Below are positions 9,091 through 18,228 of a stretch of 64,000 bases of DNA, piece after piece; the first letter of the stretch is position 1, and each line of letters begins with the position of its first letter. Source of the stretch: Dietzia sp. ANT_WB102 (GTDB taxonomy: Bacteria; Actinomycetota; Actinomycetes; Mycobacteriales; Mycobacteriaceae); contig NZ_VOBA01000001.1 of NCBI RefSeq assembly GCF_008369165.1, positions 1,357,630-1,421,629 of the forward strand. The letters are read 5' to 3'. The notes under the pieces are model-generated. The model was not told the origin of the DNA. It did not search any database and saw only the letters and a program-made list of their open reading frames with translations. The position numbers were made by a program, and so were the translations under genes.

Positions 9091-10395
9091 ATGTTTAAAA
9101 CGAAAACGCCCAAACCGGGCCGACTGCTTAAGTCCGTGTTGACCCTCGCCGGTGGCACGGCGGCCGGTCAGGTCGTGACACTAGGTGCATATCCGGTTCT
9201 GACTCGGATATATTCCCCAGAGGAAATGGGCATATTCGCAGTATTTTTTGCCCTCGTATCGATTTTAGGAATAGCCGTCAGCGGACGTTACGAGCTGGCA
9301 GTGCTTCTTCCTGAATCGGACGACTACGCAGTGAAAGTCGCGAAGACTGGAGTTCGCGTCGCCGCGGCAATCTCGATATTACTGTTCGGTGTTGTCTTAG
9401 TTGCCAGCTCGCCAATAGCTGGGGTACTTGGCGAACGACAACTTGCTGGATGGCTATTCCTGATACCTCCTATCGCGTTTCTGACGGGGCTGTTCAATGT
9501 CCTCAATTTCTTGAACAATAGGGCCGAGCTTTACCCTGCGCTAGCGCGAGTACAGTTATCCAGGTCTTTCGTCGTGGCAACATGTCAGGTTTTGCTTGGA
9601 TTAGCCCATGCCGGGCCGGCCGGCCTGATCGTGGGACAAGCGGTTGGTGTACCGGTTGCGACCCTCCACCTTGCGCGATCGGCATCGAAAGCAAAAATCC
9701 GGGACGTTGAAACAACGTGGCGCGATTCGATTGAAATTGCGAGGCGGTACCGACAGTTCCCTCTTTACTCCGCGCCAGCGGCTTTGGCAAACACTGGATC
9801 GGTGCACATCACGAATATTCTGGTAGGTTCAATATTCTCAACTGTAACTCTCGGGTTCTTTTCGCTTGCTCAACGCGCCCTCGGATTGCCCACTATGCTT
9901 GTTGTGCAGGCGATTAGTCAGGTGTTCCTTCGAGAGGCTACGAGACGGCGTCACTCAAGCGAACCACTTACGCCTCTTTTCGACCAGTTCGCTAAGCGCT
10001 TGGGTCTGCTGGCGGTGCCGCTATTCGTTGCGCTATTTTTCATTTCTCCCTCTCTTTTCGGTTTCGTCTTTGGGAGTGAATGGCGAGTCGCGGGCGAGTA
10101 TTGCCAACTGTTGGTACCACTTTTTGCGGCAAGGTTTGTAGCAAATGGTCTTGCAACGGTCACCGCTGTTCTCGAACGACAAATTGTGGCCTTGTCATGG
10201 CAGGTGGCCATCTTACTTATCGCAGTGTCGTGTGCGGCAGCGGTAGCGTACGCACAGGGCTCGATTGAACTCTTTCTAGTTCTTTTTTCGATCTCGGGAG
10301 CCGTAGCGCAGTTCTCTCTACTAGTTACACTTCGGAAATTGTGTGTAAGTCACGATGGCGACACACAGATGAAGGATAGCAATGCTACTGAATGA
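9091..10395 (+). CDS. Wzx-type lipid-linked oligosaccharide flippase
   Basis: Polytopic membrane protein (434 aa, roughly 12 predicted helices). The N-terminus resembles polysaccharide-synthesis flippases: TLAGGTAAGQVVTLGAYPVL followed by TRIYSPEEMGIFAVFF. It would flip undecaprenyl-linked repeat units across the membrane for Wzy polymerisation. Base composition is visibly more AT-rich than the preceding biosynthetic genes, a common sign of exchange of serotype-specific genes. Its 3' end overlaps the next gene by 14 bases. Confidence 0.85.
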   Translation: MFKTKTPKPGRLLKSVLTLAGGTAAGQVVTLGAYPVLTRIYSPEEMGIFAVFFALVSILGIAVSGRYELAVLLPESDDYAVKVAKTGVRVAAAISILLFGVVLVASSPIAGVLGERQLAGWLFLIPPIAFLTGLFNVLNFLNNRAELYPALARVQLSRSFVVATCQVLLGLAHAGPAGLIVGQAVGVPVATLHLARSASKAKIRDVETTWRDSIEIARRYRQFPLYSAPAALANTGSVHITNILVGSIFSTVTLGFFSLAQRALGLPTMLVVQAISQVFLREATRRRHSSEPLTPLFDQFAKRLGLLAVPLFVALFFISPSLFGFVFGSEWRVAGEYCQLLVPLFAARFVANGLATVTAVLERQIVALSWQVAILLIAVSCAAAVAYAQGSIELFLVLFSISGAVAQFSLLVTLRKLCVSHDGDTQMKDSNATE

Positions 10396-10966
10396 GCGTG
10401 CAGTTCTATTTCGTGTCCGCTATGTTATCGAGTACGCAAATATGCCGGAACCGCCGAGCGATCGCACTGTAGTGTCACTTCCGCTAGAAACAGATACGTT
10501 ACAACGGTTCCGAACGCTCCCTCCCGAACTGGAAAATCTTGTTGCCCGGCGATTGGGCGGTCCCTGGCGATTGTTCGTATACGAAGCAGAAGGAACTCCA
10601 GTGGCGTGGTCTTTCCTGCATCTCCCAGAGCAGAAAGAATGGCTCGACTCAGTTCCTACCTTACCCGGAGAATGCAGGGAAACGTCAACTTTCGTCATGC
10701 CGGAACAACGGGGCAAGGGCTTGCGCGCGAAGCTGCTGGAGGCTCAGTCCGCGTTCTGTACCGATATGGGACTGAGGCGCCACTGGGCAATTGTCGAAAA
10801 GCGGAATGGAGCATCGATTTCTTCGAGTCTGCGGGCGGGCGGGCGGATTGCTGCGAAGAGTTTAGTCATTAAAATGCTTGGTCGCAATATTGTAGAAGTG
10901 CGAATAACGCCAAATGGGAACCCTCGACCTTCAATTCTTTTTCGACGTCGACGAGAAGTGCGGTAG
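10382..10966 (+). CDS. GNAT-like N-acyltransferase
   Basis: 194-aa cytosolic protein. The segment STFVMPEQRGKGLRAKLLEA (about residues 100-119) fits GNAT motif A, the acyl-CoA pyrophosphate-binding loop (R/Q-x-x-G-x-G/A). It is followed by a segment like motif B (RRHWAIVEKRNGASI). AAGGA 5 nt upstream supports the ATG at 10382. Located between the flippase and an ATP-grasp gene, it probably acylates a sugar amine or an amino compound attached to the polysaccharide; the substrate is inference. Low GC like its neighbours. Confidence 0.6.
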   Translation: MLLNERAVLFRVRYVIEYANMPEPPSDRTVVSLPLETDTLQRFRTLPPELENLVARRLGGPWRLFVYEAEGTPVAWSFLHLPEQKEWLDSVPTLPGECRETSTFVMPEQRGKGLRAKLLEAQSAFCTDMGLRRHWAIVEKRNGASISSSLRAGGRIAAKSLVIKMLGRNIVEVRITPNGNPRPSILFRRRREVR

Positions 10967-10977
10967 TGTGACGAATT

Positions 10978-12048
10978 ATGAATAGACCGAGCCAGAGGCC
11001 CGAACTTAAATTTGCAATCTTGGATCCCTTTTCTGATCAGGGGATCGGCTTGATCCGATCCCTTCGCCGAGTGCCTGGTGTGACGGTCCGTCCAGTGTTA
11101 GACGGCGGCCGCGGAGTATTTATAGAAGCCGCAGCGCGCTTCTTGCTAGGTAACACATTGACGACAAAAGAGGCCTTGAATCTCGACTTCTCGGTAGTTC
11201 CTACGACTCATCGAACTACGACGATGGCGCTAACTATGTATGAGTCGCACTGCGCTCGCCTGGGGTTGTCTCGGACCATGTTGGAGGTGGGCGATAAGCG
11301 CGAAATATTGGCGTTGGCCGAAAGTGTCGGCGTGCCGGTTCCAGCCCAGTATACTCGCGATGAACTTTCGTCCGGTCTCGTTGCGTTCCCGGTGTTTTAC
11401 AAAGAGCAGCACGAGCAAGGGGGCGGTCGGAGGGGGGTTGCCCGCAAGGTCGCCGACATTCCGACGAACGGCGATGACCTACTGATCGAAGAGTTTATTG
11501 AGACACAGGGGACCTACGGTCTCGGTTTCTTTGCCCGGGATGGGGTGATCTGCTCGTCTGTTGCGCACTTCGAGAGATTGAGTTCTCCCAACACGGGGGG
11601 TTCTGCGGTTGTTTTAGAACGATTCTCTGATCCGCGCTTAGAGGAACTGACAGCAAAGCTGTTGAGTAAAATATCGTATTCCGGCTGGGGCCTCGCGGAA
11701 TTTAAACGATCCGCTAAGGATGACGATTATGTGCTTATGGAGATTAATGGAAAACTGTGGGCTTCGAGCGAATATTCTTGGTTAGCCTCACCGGATTTGC
11801 TGCAAACCTGTTTCGGGCTCCCGCCGCTAACTGCGCGCCCGTTCGATAGGCCTGGACTATTTCTGCATCGAGTTAACATTGCCGCTATTTTCGCACTTAT
11901 GTTTAGCGGGATAGGTGCGCGGCCGAGGGTGTTCATCTATGCGACGGCTTTGGCGATCGGCCTTGGCGGCGTAGTCCGGATAGGCGTAGCCAAGCTGGGA
12001 CAAGTGTGGCGACGTGTTACGCCGTATGACAACGATTGCAAATTTTAG
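10978..12048 (+). CDS. ATP-grasp ligase-like protein (carboxylate-amine ligase type)
   Basis: 356 aa. The central region has ATP-grasp features: an N-terminal pre-ATP domain, LEVGDKREILALAESVGVPV, a lysine strand FYKEQHEQGGGRRGVA, DLLIEEFIETQGTYGLGFF, and the metal-binding strand YVLMEINGKLWAS (Glu/Asn). The C-terminal part after about residue 300 is hydrophobic and ends with a basic tail, suggesting membrane attachment. ATP-grasp enzymes activate a carboxylate as acyl-phosphate and join it to an amine. In a locus that builds a uronic acid, amidation or aminoacylation of the sugar carboxylate is a reasonable but unproven role. Confidence 0.65.
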   Translation: MNRPSQRPELKFAILDPFSDQGIGLIRSLRRVPGVTVRPVLDGGRGVFIEAAARFLLGNTLTTKEALNLDFSVVPTTHRTTTMALTMYESHCARLGLSRTMLEVGDKREILALAESVGVPVPAQYTRDELSSGLVAFPVFYKEQHEQGGGRRGVARKVADIPTNGDDLLIEEFIETQGTYGLGFFARDGVICSSVAHFERLSSPNTGGSAVVLERFSDPRLEELTAKLLSKISYSGWGLAEFKRSAKDDDYVLMEINGKLWASSEYSWLASPDLLQTCFGLPPLTARPFDRPGLFLHRVNIAAIFALMFSGIGARPRVFIYATALAIGLGGVVRIGVAKLGQVWRRVTPYDNDCKF

Positions 12049-12412
12049 TGGGATCAAAGCGCTGCCTGCGTCGAGCTGACTTAGTTTCATCTTTGTTACC
12101 GCGAAACGTGCGAACGCTATCGAATTAATTACTAGCCATGAGCTTCAAGATCCCCGTGGCTGGCGCACGAACAAGTCCATAGTCCGCCACCTAGCTCGCT
12201 TAGCATCGGCTAGGATGGATCAGATCGAAGGCTAGGCGTATACGGAATCGCCGTAAGTTTATGGTCAGGTGCCGCGCAAGAGCCAGGTCGCCCGGCACAC
12301 ATGTGCCGGCATCATCGCGCGCGAAGATCTTGCGGACGGGAGGAGGCCGCCGCACTCATAATTATTTGGGCCGTTGTATGTGAGGGTCCGCCGAGCCGAA
12401 GGAGCCCTAACC
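12049..12412. other. Intergenic region, nothing recognised
   Basis: About 360 bp between the ATP-grasp gene and the ceramidase-like gene. No frame with coding character and no clear RNA structure. A promoter for the next gene may be present. Confidence 0.4.
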
Positions 12413-13675
12413 TTGAGCATAAGAATGTGTGGGTCATCAGTAGATATTACTCCGTTACAGCCGTGCCCTTTGGGGGCGTCCCGCTATCCCGAGAGGAACT
12501 TCACTGAAATCCATTCCCGCCTTGAAGCAAACCTTATTCGCGTAGCCAGCGAGCGGGAGGAGATTGTATTTTTAATTTCGATTGATGTGTTATATGTGGG
12601 GCCGCGGTTCATTGACGCAATCGTTGAACGAACTGACTACCCGCGAAACAAACTAGTTTTTCTCGCCTCGCATACGCATCAAGCACCCGTTCTCGACGAG
12701 ACGAAGCCGCGCCTCGGAAGAATAGATCAGGCACATTTCATTAGAGTAGTTGACATTATTAGCCGCGAGATAACCGCGCTACTTGGTCGCCCAACCTCCG
12801 CGGTGGAAATAACGTCAGCTTCCGGTCAGTGTAATCACTCCATAAATCGGCGGCGCATTTTTAGGAAGAATGTGCGGCTGGCTCCGAACGCCGCGGGCGC
12901 CCGCGATGAGACTGTCACCTTCGCGCTCATTCGTGAAGTAGGCGGGCCTCCCGTCGCTGCGATATGGAACTACGCGTGCCATCCGGTCGCCTATCCACAC
13001 CACTCTTCAGTTTCTGCGCACTTCCCGGGGATCGTCAGGGATAGTGCTAGGCAGCTAGTTAATCGTCCCGAGCTTCCAGTGGTATACGCTCAGGGATTTT
13101 CTGCGAATACTAGGCCCATGATTACCCGTTACCCCCAGTCACTTAGGGGGCTCGCCGCTAGGCTGATTAAGGGGCCGCGATTCTATACAATGAGCCGCTT
13201 TGGCTATAGTTTTTGGACTCGGTCACTGAATAGAGCGATCAATCGGGTTATCTTGCGAAGCATTTCGATGCCTAAAGCACGCCTTGAGACGGCCTCATTA
13301 CGCGCTGTAGAAATTCCGTTTTCGCGCGTAGCGGAGGCGGCCGAACCGCGCGGGCCTCTTGCTGTAAAGTATGTCCGGTTTTTCTCGTCCCAGAAGTCGG
13401 TAGGGCTACTAGCATTCCCTGCTGAAGTGCCAGCCGAACTTGCGATCATACTGCGGAACGGCTCACACGACGACCTTCTTCTATTGGCAGGCTGTGCCGA
13501 CGCTACCTTTGGTTACCTCCCATTGCGATCCTGGTTCGCCGAAGGAGGGTACGAGGTAACGGGTTTCTTGAAGCCGTTCTCGCTTAAGTCAGTGTCAACC
13601 TCCGCTGTCGATGAACTGGTGTCGACCGCAACTAGTATGTTTGGCGGACTTTGGGATAGCTCATCGGATAAGTGA
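12413..13675 (+). CDS. Neutral ceramidase-like amidohydrolase domain protein
   Basis: The 420-aa product resembles the catalytic half of neutral/alkaline ceramidases. It has an N-terminal VDITP strand, the metal-site motif FLASHTHQAPV, IWNYACHPVAYP (equivalent to the second metal-binding His region), VYAQGFSANTRPM near the usual nucleophile loop, and FPAEVPAEL. No clear signal peptide. I chose TTG 12413 because AAGGAG lies 8 nt upstream and the product then begins just before the VDITP strand; an ATG at 12425 is an alternative. Ceramidase-fold enzymes cut amide bonds of N-acyl compounds. Beside an ATP-grasp and a GNAT gene it may remove or trim an amide-linked decoration. Function unproven. 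Confidence 0.6.
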   Translation: MSIRMCGSSVDITPLQPCPLGASRYPERNFTEIHSRLEANLIRVASEREEIVFLISIDVLYVGPRFIDAIVERTDYPRNKLVFLASHTHQAPVLDETKPRLGRIDQAHFIRVVDIISREITALLGRPTSAVEITSASGQCNHSINRRRIFRKNVRLAPNAAGARDETVTFALIREVGGPPVAAIWNYACHPVAYPHHSSVSAHFPGIVRDSARQLVNRPELPVVYAQGFSANTRPMITRYPQSLRGLAARLIKGPRFYTMSRFGYSFWTRSLNRAINRVILRSISMPKARLETASLRAVEIPFSRVAEAAEPRGPLAVKYVRFFSSQKSVGLLAFPAEVPAELAIILRNGSHDDLLLLAGCADATFGYLPLRSWFAEGGYEVTGFLKPFSLKSVSTSAVDELVSTATSMFGGLWDSSSDK

Positions 13676-13681
13676 ACGGTC

Positions 13682-13694
13682 TTGACTTAGTCAA
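13682..13694. promoter_or_regulatory. Short perfect palindrome downstream of ceramidase-like gene
   Basis: TTGACT-T-AGTCAA is a perfect 6-bp-arm palindrome 7 bp after the stop codon; TTGACTAA recurs 11 bp later. Could be a weak terminator stem or an operator. Role unknown. Confidence 0.25.
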
Positions 13695-14340
13695 TACGGA
13701 AATAGTTGACTAAAAGATACACAAGGGCCCTCTTCAAAGCAATCTCTGCGAGAGGTGACTACAATCCGTTTCGCAGGCCAGTATGCGAAATCGAGGGTAG
13801 CGATGGGGTTGCGCTGTAGGATTTCGAGTCAAGCTGCGGTAGGTACCGCCGGCGCTGATTCGGATTAGCAGTAGGACTCGCCGTTGGTCATCGGTGCATA
13901 GTTGATTGTTTGGCGTCGTACCGGTCGCATCAAGGCGGCGTCATGCTTATTTCCTTCGGCTCATTGTCGCTGGCTTGAGCTGCACATGGTTAGTGGCCCT
14001 TTTGGTTTCGGAGTGCGTATCTGGGGTTCTCCGGTGGTGCGGTGAGGCACAGGATGTAGGTCCTGGGGCGTTTGAAGATACAGTTCGAATCGCACAGGGT
14101 CTGATGGAGGCTCGGCCTATTGGATTCCGACCAGGGTCTGGTCGGCCTGTTTCGTAGCCTAGCCTCGATGTTCATCGGTCGGGCGAGCGGTGTGAGCCGG
14201 TTTTCAAGATGTGATTCTTCCGGATTTTCGGTGTGTAGGCGTGGTGATTCGTCCGGTGTCGCCCGGCTGGGCGGCGGGGTTCCACATCTCCCGCAGGTAC
14301 TACTTCTGTTGAGAGCTGGCAATTGGTTGATGCTGGTGGA
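13695..14340. other. Intergenic region, includes the left end of a decayed IS1380 element
   Basis: About 650 bp without a convincing gene. The terminal repeat of the IS1380-family element should lie just left of 14341, but I cannot identify it with confidence. Confidence 0.35.
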
Positions 14341-15170
14341 CTATCCGGGTGCGGCTAAACGGGTCAGTCCGGCAGTGATCAGGTGAGCCCATGCGGCGGA
14401 TCTGTCCAGGTGAAGGATGATTCTTCGTGCATGCCGAGTAAGTTTGGCTGCAAGTGAGAGCAGTCGCAGTCGCAACCGTTTGGGTTCCCAACCCTCGGCC
14501 GGAGTGCCCGCGAGAGCGGTGATCTGCGACCACGCGATCAGTAGTTGCGCGAGCTGGGAGATCAAGATCCAGATCCGATTTCCGGCGGTGGACTGCAGGG
14601 GCAGGTTGGCCAGCCCCGTGTCCTTGGCGGCGCGGATGCGATCCTCGCATCGGGCACGTTGGCGGTGACGCACTTCCAAGTCTTGGATCTGGCCGCGACA
14701 TGTGTTGGTGACAAAGGCGGTTAGGCGCCGCCCGTCGGCGCCGGTGAACCGGAGTTGAGCACCTGGGTGCGGACGCTCTGCTCGAACGATTAGGCGCATT
14801 CCTGCTGGCCAGCGGCCCAGATCGGCCACGCCAGTCAGCTCGACGACCTCGGCGCCATCTCGGATGCCGCCGCCTGAGGTCAGGGCGGATTGCCATGCTG
14901 CGGCGGGCATCTGGTTGACCCATGCGGCCAGGGCCGGGGTGAGGGCGAATCCGACGGAGTACTGAACACGATTGCGGTGCAGATGCTCGAGGAAATCGTG
15001 GCTGGCGCCGGCGCCGTCGGTTCGTACCAACACACACCTCCCCGGCCGCGAGACATCAATGCCCGGGATCGATTTAAGCGCGGCGGCCAGCACGTTCTTG
15101 TGATCAGTGGCGGTATTGGCGCCCGCGTTTCCTGGTCGCAGCAACGCAGCAAGAGGTTCGCCACCGCCAC
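14341..15170 (-). pseudogene. IS1380-family transposase, C-terminal part
   Basis: Encodes the region from GGGEPLAALLRPGNAG through LVRTDGAGASHDFLEHL (second catalytic aspartate) to the C-terminus ending TRLAAPG, characteristic of IS1380 DDE transposases. The frame is cut at 15170 by insertion of an IS21-family element. The missing upstream coding part continues at 17769. Removing the IS21 element and one 5-bp duplication rejoins the two parts in frame (CDHGLGGGGEPLA). The reconstructed gene still lacks its first roughly 100 or more codons, so the element had probably already decayed. Confidence 0.88.
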
Positions 15171-15291
15171 TGAGTATTTGAGGGTTTGGGAGCCACCGGA
15201 TATTGAGGTTCGGAGCCACCGTTATTGGCGTTGAGAGCCGGTGGCCGATGGCGTGGGAGCCACCGGCTCTCGTGCGCTGGTCCCGGGGGGG

Positions 15292-16035
15292 TTAGTTCAC
15301 GGCGGTGTGTTCGCGCATGTTGAAGGTGCCGGTCTCGATCCAGAGGGTGTTGTGCACGATGCGGTCCATGATGGCGTCGGCGTGTACGGCGGAGCCGAGG
15401 CGCTGGTGCCAGTCCTTCTGGGCGTATTGGGTGCAGAACACCGTCGAGGCGTGTCCGTACCGGCGCTCGAGGAGTTCGAGCAGCATGCTGCGCATGCCTT
15501 CGTCCGGCGGGTTGAGGAGCCATTCGTCGAGCACGAGCAGCGTGAAGGCGGCGTACTTCTTCAAGAACGTCGTCTTGCCGTTCGGCTTGTCTTGCGCCAA
15601 TGCCCACGCCTCGGCCAGATCCGGCATCCGAATGTAGTGCGCCCGGATCCGATGGGTGCAGGCCTGCTTGGCCAGAGCGCACCCGAGATAGGACTTGCCG
15701 GAGCCGGTGAAGCCCTGGAAGACGACGTTCTGGTGCCGGTCGATGAACGAGCAGGCGCCGAGCTGAGCGATCACGCCCTGGTCCAGGCCGCGCTCGTGGA
15801 GCATGTCCAGCCGGCGCAGATCGGCGTTCGGGTAGCGCAGGCCAGCTCGCCGGATCAGTCCCTCGACCTTGGCGTGTGTGTACGACGAGTGGGCCTCGTC
15901 CACGACGATCTTGACCTGGTCCTCGAAGCCCATGCCCAGCACGAGGGTCTCATCGCGAGCCTCGAACGCCTCCAGCAGAGCGGTGGCACCCATCTCGCGT
16001 AGCTTGCGACGGGTCTCGGGGTCGAGCCGGGTCAT
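15292..16035 (-). CDS. istB: IS21 helper ATPase IstB (copy 1)
   Basis: 247-aa AAA+ ATPase that assists the IstA transposase in target capture. Walker A GFTGSGKSYLGCALAKQA, Walker B LLVLDEW, and the IstB-typical ERRYGHASTVFCTQY. The start at 16035 gives an ATGA overlap with the istA stop. An upstream in-frame extension to 16383 exists but overlaps istA and is rejected. Confidence 0.9.
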   Translation of the reverse strand: MTRLDPETRRKLREMGATALLEAFEARDETLVLGMGFEDQVKIVVDEAHSSYTHAKVEGLIRRAGLRYPNADLRRLDMLHERGLDQGVIAQLGACSFIDRHQNVVFQGFTGSGKSYLGCALAKQACTHRIRAHYIRMPDLAEAWALAQDKPNGKTTFLKKYAAFTLLVLDEWLLNPPDEGMRSMLLELLERRYGHASTVFCTQYAQKDWHQRLGSAVHADAIMDRIVHNTLWIETGTFNMREHTAVN

Positions 16036-17606
16036 CGGGCACCTCCGGTGGCGTAGTAGTCGGCCCCACGCACGTACCCGCCGGCGTCCTGGGCGGGCCG
16101 GTCCTGGCCGGCCCTGCCGGTCGGTGGTGCGGGTCTGTCCTGCCCGGTTTCCAGAATCGGGCGCAGGTGGGCGTACCGCGGAGATCGGATCGGCCCAGCC
16201 AACGCGATCCGGCACGCGGCCTCGACCCGCTCGGCCGAATAGCGGCGGGTCAACCGCAGCACCGCCAGCTCCGGGTTGATGCCCTGCTCGGCGACGGGCA
16301 CCGATTCGAAGATCCGATCGGTCACGACCAGGGCCGAGGGGCCGACTCGCTCGGCCCATTCCCTGACTCTGCTCTGGTCCCACTGCCGGTACTTCGGCCC
16401 GGCCGGCAGATCTGCATCGTTCGTGCGGTATTCGTTGACCACGGTCTCGGGCAGCAGCACGTGGCTGGCCAGTCGTTGGTGGCCGCGGTGCACCTCCAGC
16501 GTCGATGCGGTGATCCTCAGGTCGACCTTGGCGCCCACGTGCGGGTACGGCACGGAGTAGTAGTTGCGGGCGAAGGACACGTGACCGTTGCGCCCGACCT
16601 TTCGGCCGTAGACCCAGCGGCTGATCTCGTACCCGGTGGCCGGCAGTGGCCGCAGCAGCTCCTTCTCCTCCGAGGTGAACATGCTGGCCCGTGAGCCGGC
16701 CCGTTTCTGGAACGGCTCAGCGTTGTAGGCGTCGAGTTGGTCGACGATCGCGGCCTTCAACTCCGGCAGCGTGGCGAACGTCCGCGTCCGTAGGGCGGCG
16801 ATGATCCAGGTGGCCACGTGCGCCACGGTGTTCTCCACGCTCGCCTTGTCTTTGGGCTTGCGCACCCGGCCGGGCAGGACTGCGGCCGAATAGTGGGCGG
16901 CCATCTCCCGGTAGGCGTCATTGAGGACGATCTCGCCCTCGCGGGGATGGGTGATCACGCCGGTCTTGAGGCTGTCACAGGCGATCCGCGGCACGGAGCC
17001 GCCGAAGAACTCGAACATCGCCACGTGGGCCCGTAGCCAGGTGTCCTGCTTCATGTCCAGGGTCGGTTCGACGAAGGCCTACCGGGAAAACGGCAGGCAC
17101 CCAACGAACAGATACACCCGCCTCGCCTCGCCAGTGACGGGGTCGGTCAGCTGCATCGTCGGGCCAGACCAGTCCACCTCGACGGTCTGCCCGGCCTTGT
17201 GCCCAACCCGGGAGGCCAGCCCGGCGACCAGTACATGCTGCTGGTACTGCTTGCAAAAGCGGTCGTAGCCCATCGCCGGGGCCCCTGCGACTGCGCACCT
17301 GTCGGTGTACTCGCCGTGCAGAAGCTTCATCGTCACCCCGACCCGGGCCATCTCCCGATGCACCTCGGCCCAGTCGGGCTCGGCGAACACGCTCTCGTGC
17401 TCACCCCGGCCCGGGAACAACAGCGAGTACACCTCGCCGTCCGGCAGGTCTGCGACGTCGTCCCAGCTGAGCTTGGCGGCATCGGCGGCCTCCAGCACCG
17501 CCGCGACGCTATTGCGCGAGATCTGCTGCGAGGCCGCGATCGCCCGCCCCGACAGGCCCTCGGCCCGCAACTGCAAGACGAGTTTCGCCTTGATCTTCCT
17601 TACCAT
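16032..17606 (-). pseudogene. istA: IS21 transposase IstA (copy 1) with in-frame amber stop
   Basis: About 524 codons from ATG 17606. N-terminal helix-turn-helix (MVRKIKAKLVLQLRAEGLSG), the DDE catalytic core from VEVDWSGPTM through FFGGSVPRIACDSLK to the glutamate region KDKASVENTV, and a C-terminal beta domain (RKVGRNGHVSFARNYYSVPY). The reading frame is broken by a TAG at 17079-17081 in ...LPFSR-stop-AFVEP, where the family normally has a tyrosine; TAC to TAG is one base change. No shift of frame occurs. IstA is therefore probably truncated before most of the catalytic core. Confidence 0.88.
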
Positions 17607-17768
17607 TGGGAACTGCTCCTTCCGCCAGGTGCCCGTTACACCCAGCGGAAGGAGCCTAAGAAGGTGGCTCTGAACGGGAATAACGATGGCTCCGACGACG
17701 TCCAAAGCGTCAAGCTGCTACCGGCTCCCAGACCCAATATGACTGGCCCTCAGAAGACCGAATACTCA

Positions 17769-17987
17769 GCCACCGAGTCCGTGATCGCAGAACGCCAGCA
17801 AAGGATGGTGTCCGTAGCCCTTCTTATACGTGGGCGCGGCGTCCTGCTTGTCCGAGTGCGCGGTGACCAATGTGGCGTCGATATCGATAATGATCGGGGC
17901 TTTTGTGCTCGGGGCTCGAAGAGCAGGCCGGTCATCGGTGGTTGCCCACACGAGTTTCCGCGCGTCGTGTATCGCCTGGTGGACGAC
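17769..17987 (-). pseudogene. IS1380-family transposase, central/N-terminal part
   Basis: Encodes KLVWATTDDRPALRAP, then the first catalytic motif IIIDIDATLVTAHSDK, then KKGYGHHPLLAFCDHGLGG, which is typical of IS1380 transposases. The IS21 insertion at 17768/17769 follows directly. A stop codon at 17988-17990 closes the frame upstream, so the normal first part of the transposase is absent or badly decayed. Confidence 0.87.
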
Positions 17988-18228
17988 TCATATACGTGAA
18001 CATACTGCCTTTAACCAGAATTTAATCACTCCGGAGGGGCCGGTGGCCCAGACTAACGAGATCGCTGGCCCCAGCAAAACTGCTAGCTCTCAGACGCAGA
18101 ATCCGGTGGACCTCTAGACGCCAATTACTCACAAGGGAATAACGCAGCGGGTGGTTGGAAGAGTGCCCTCGTTCTCGGCTAGAGATTATGAGCCAAGTTC
18201 GACAACTTTCACGCTATAAGTAAGTGAT

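Larger units (their letters stand above)
15171..17768 (-). mobile_element. IS21-family insertion sequence (copy 1), inserted in an IS1380-family element
   Basis: 2,598 bp bounded by TGAGTATT at the left and its complement AATACTCA at the right (TG...CA ends as in IS21). Subterminal GGGAGCC repeats occur at both ends. The 5-bp target GCCAC is duplicated at 15166-15170 and 17769-17773. Contains istB and istA on the minus strand. istA carries an in-frame stop, so this copy is probably not autonomous. Confidence 0.9.
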
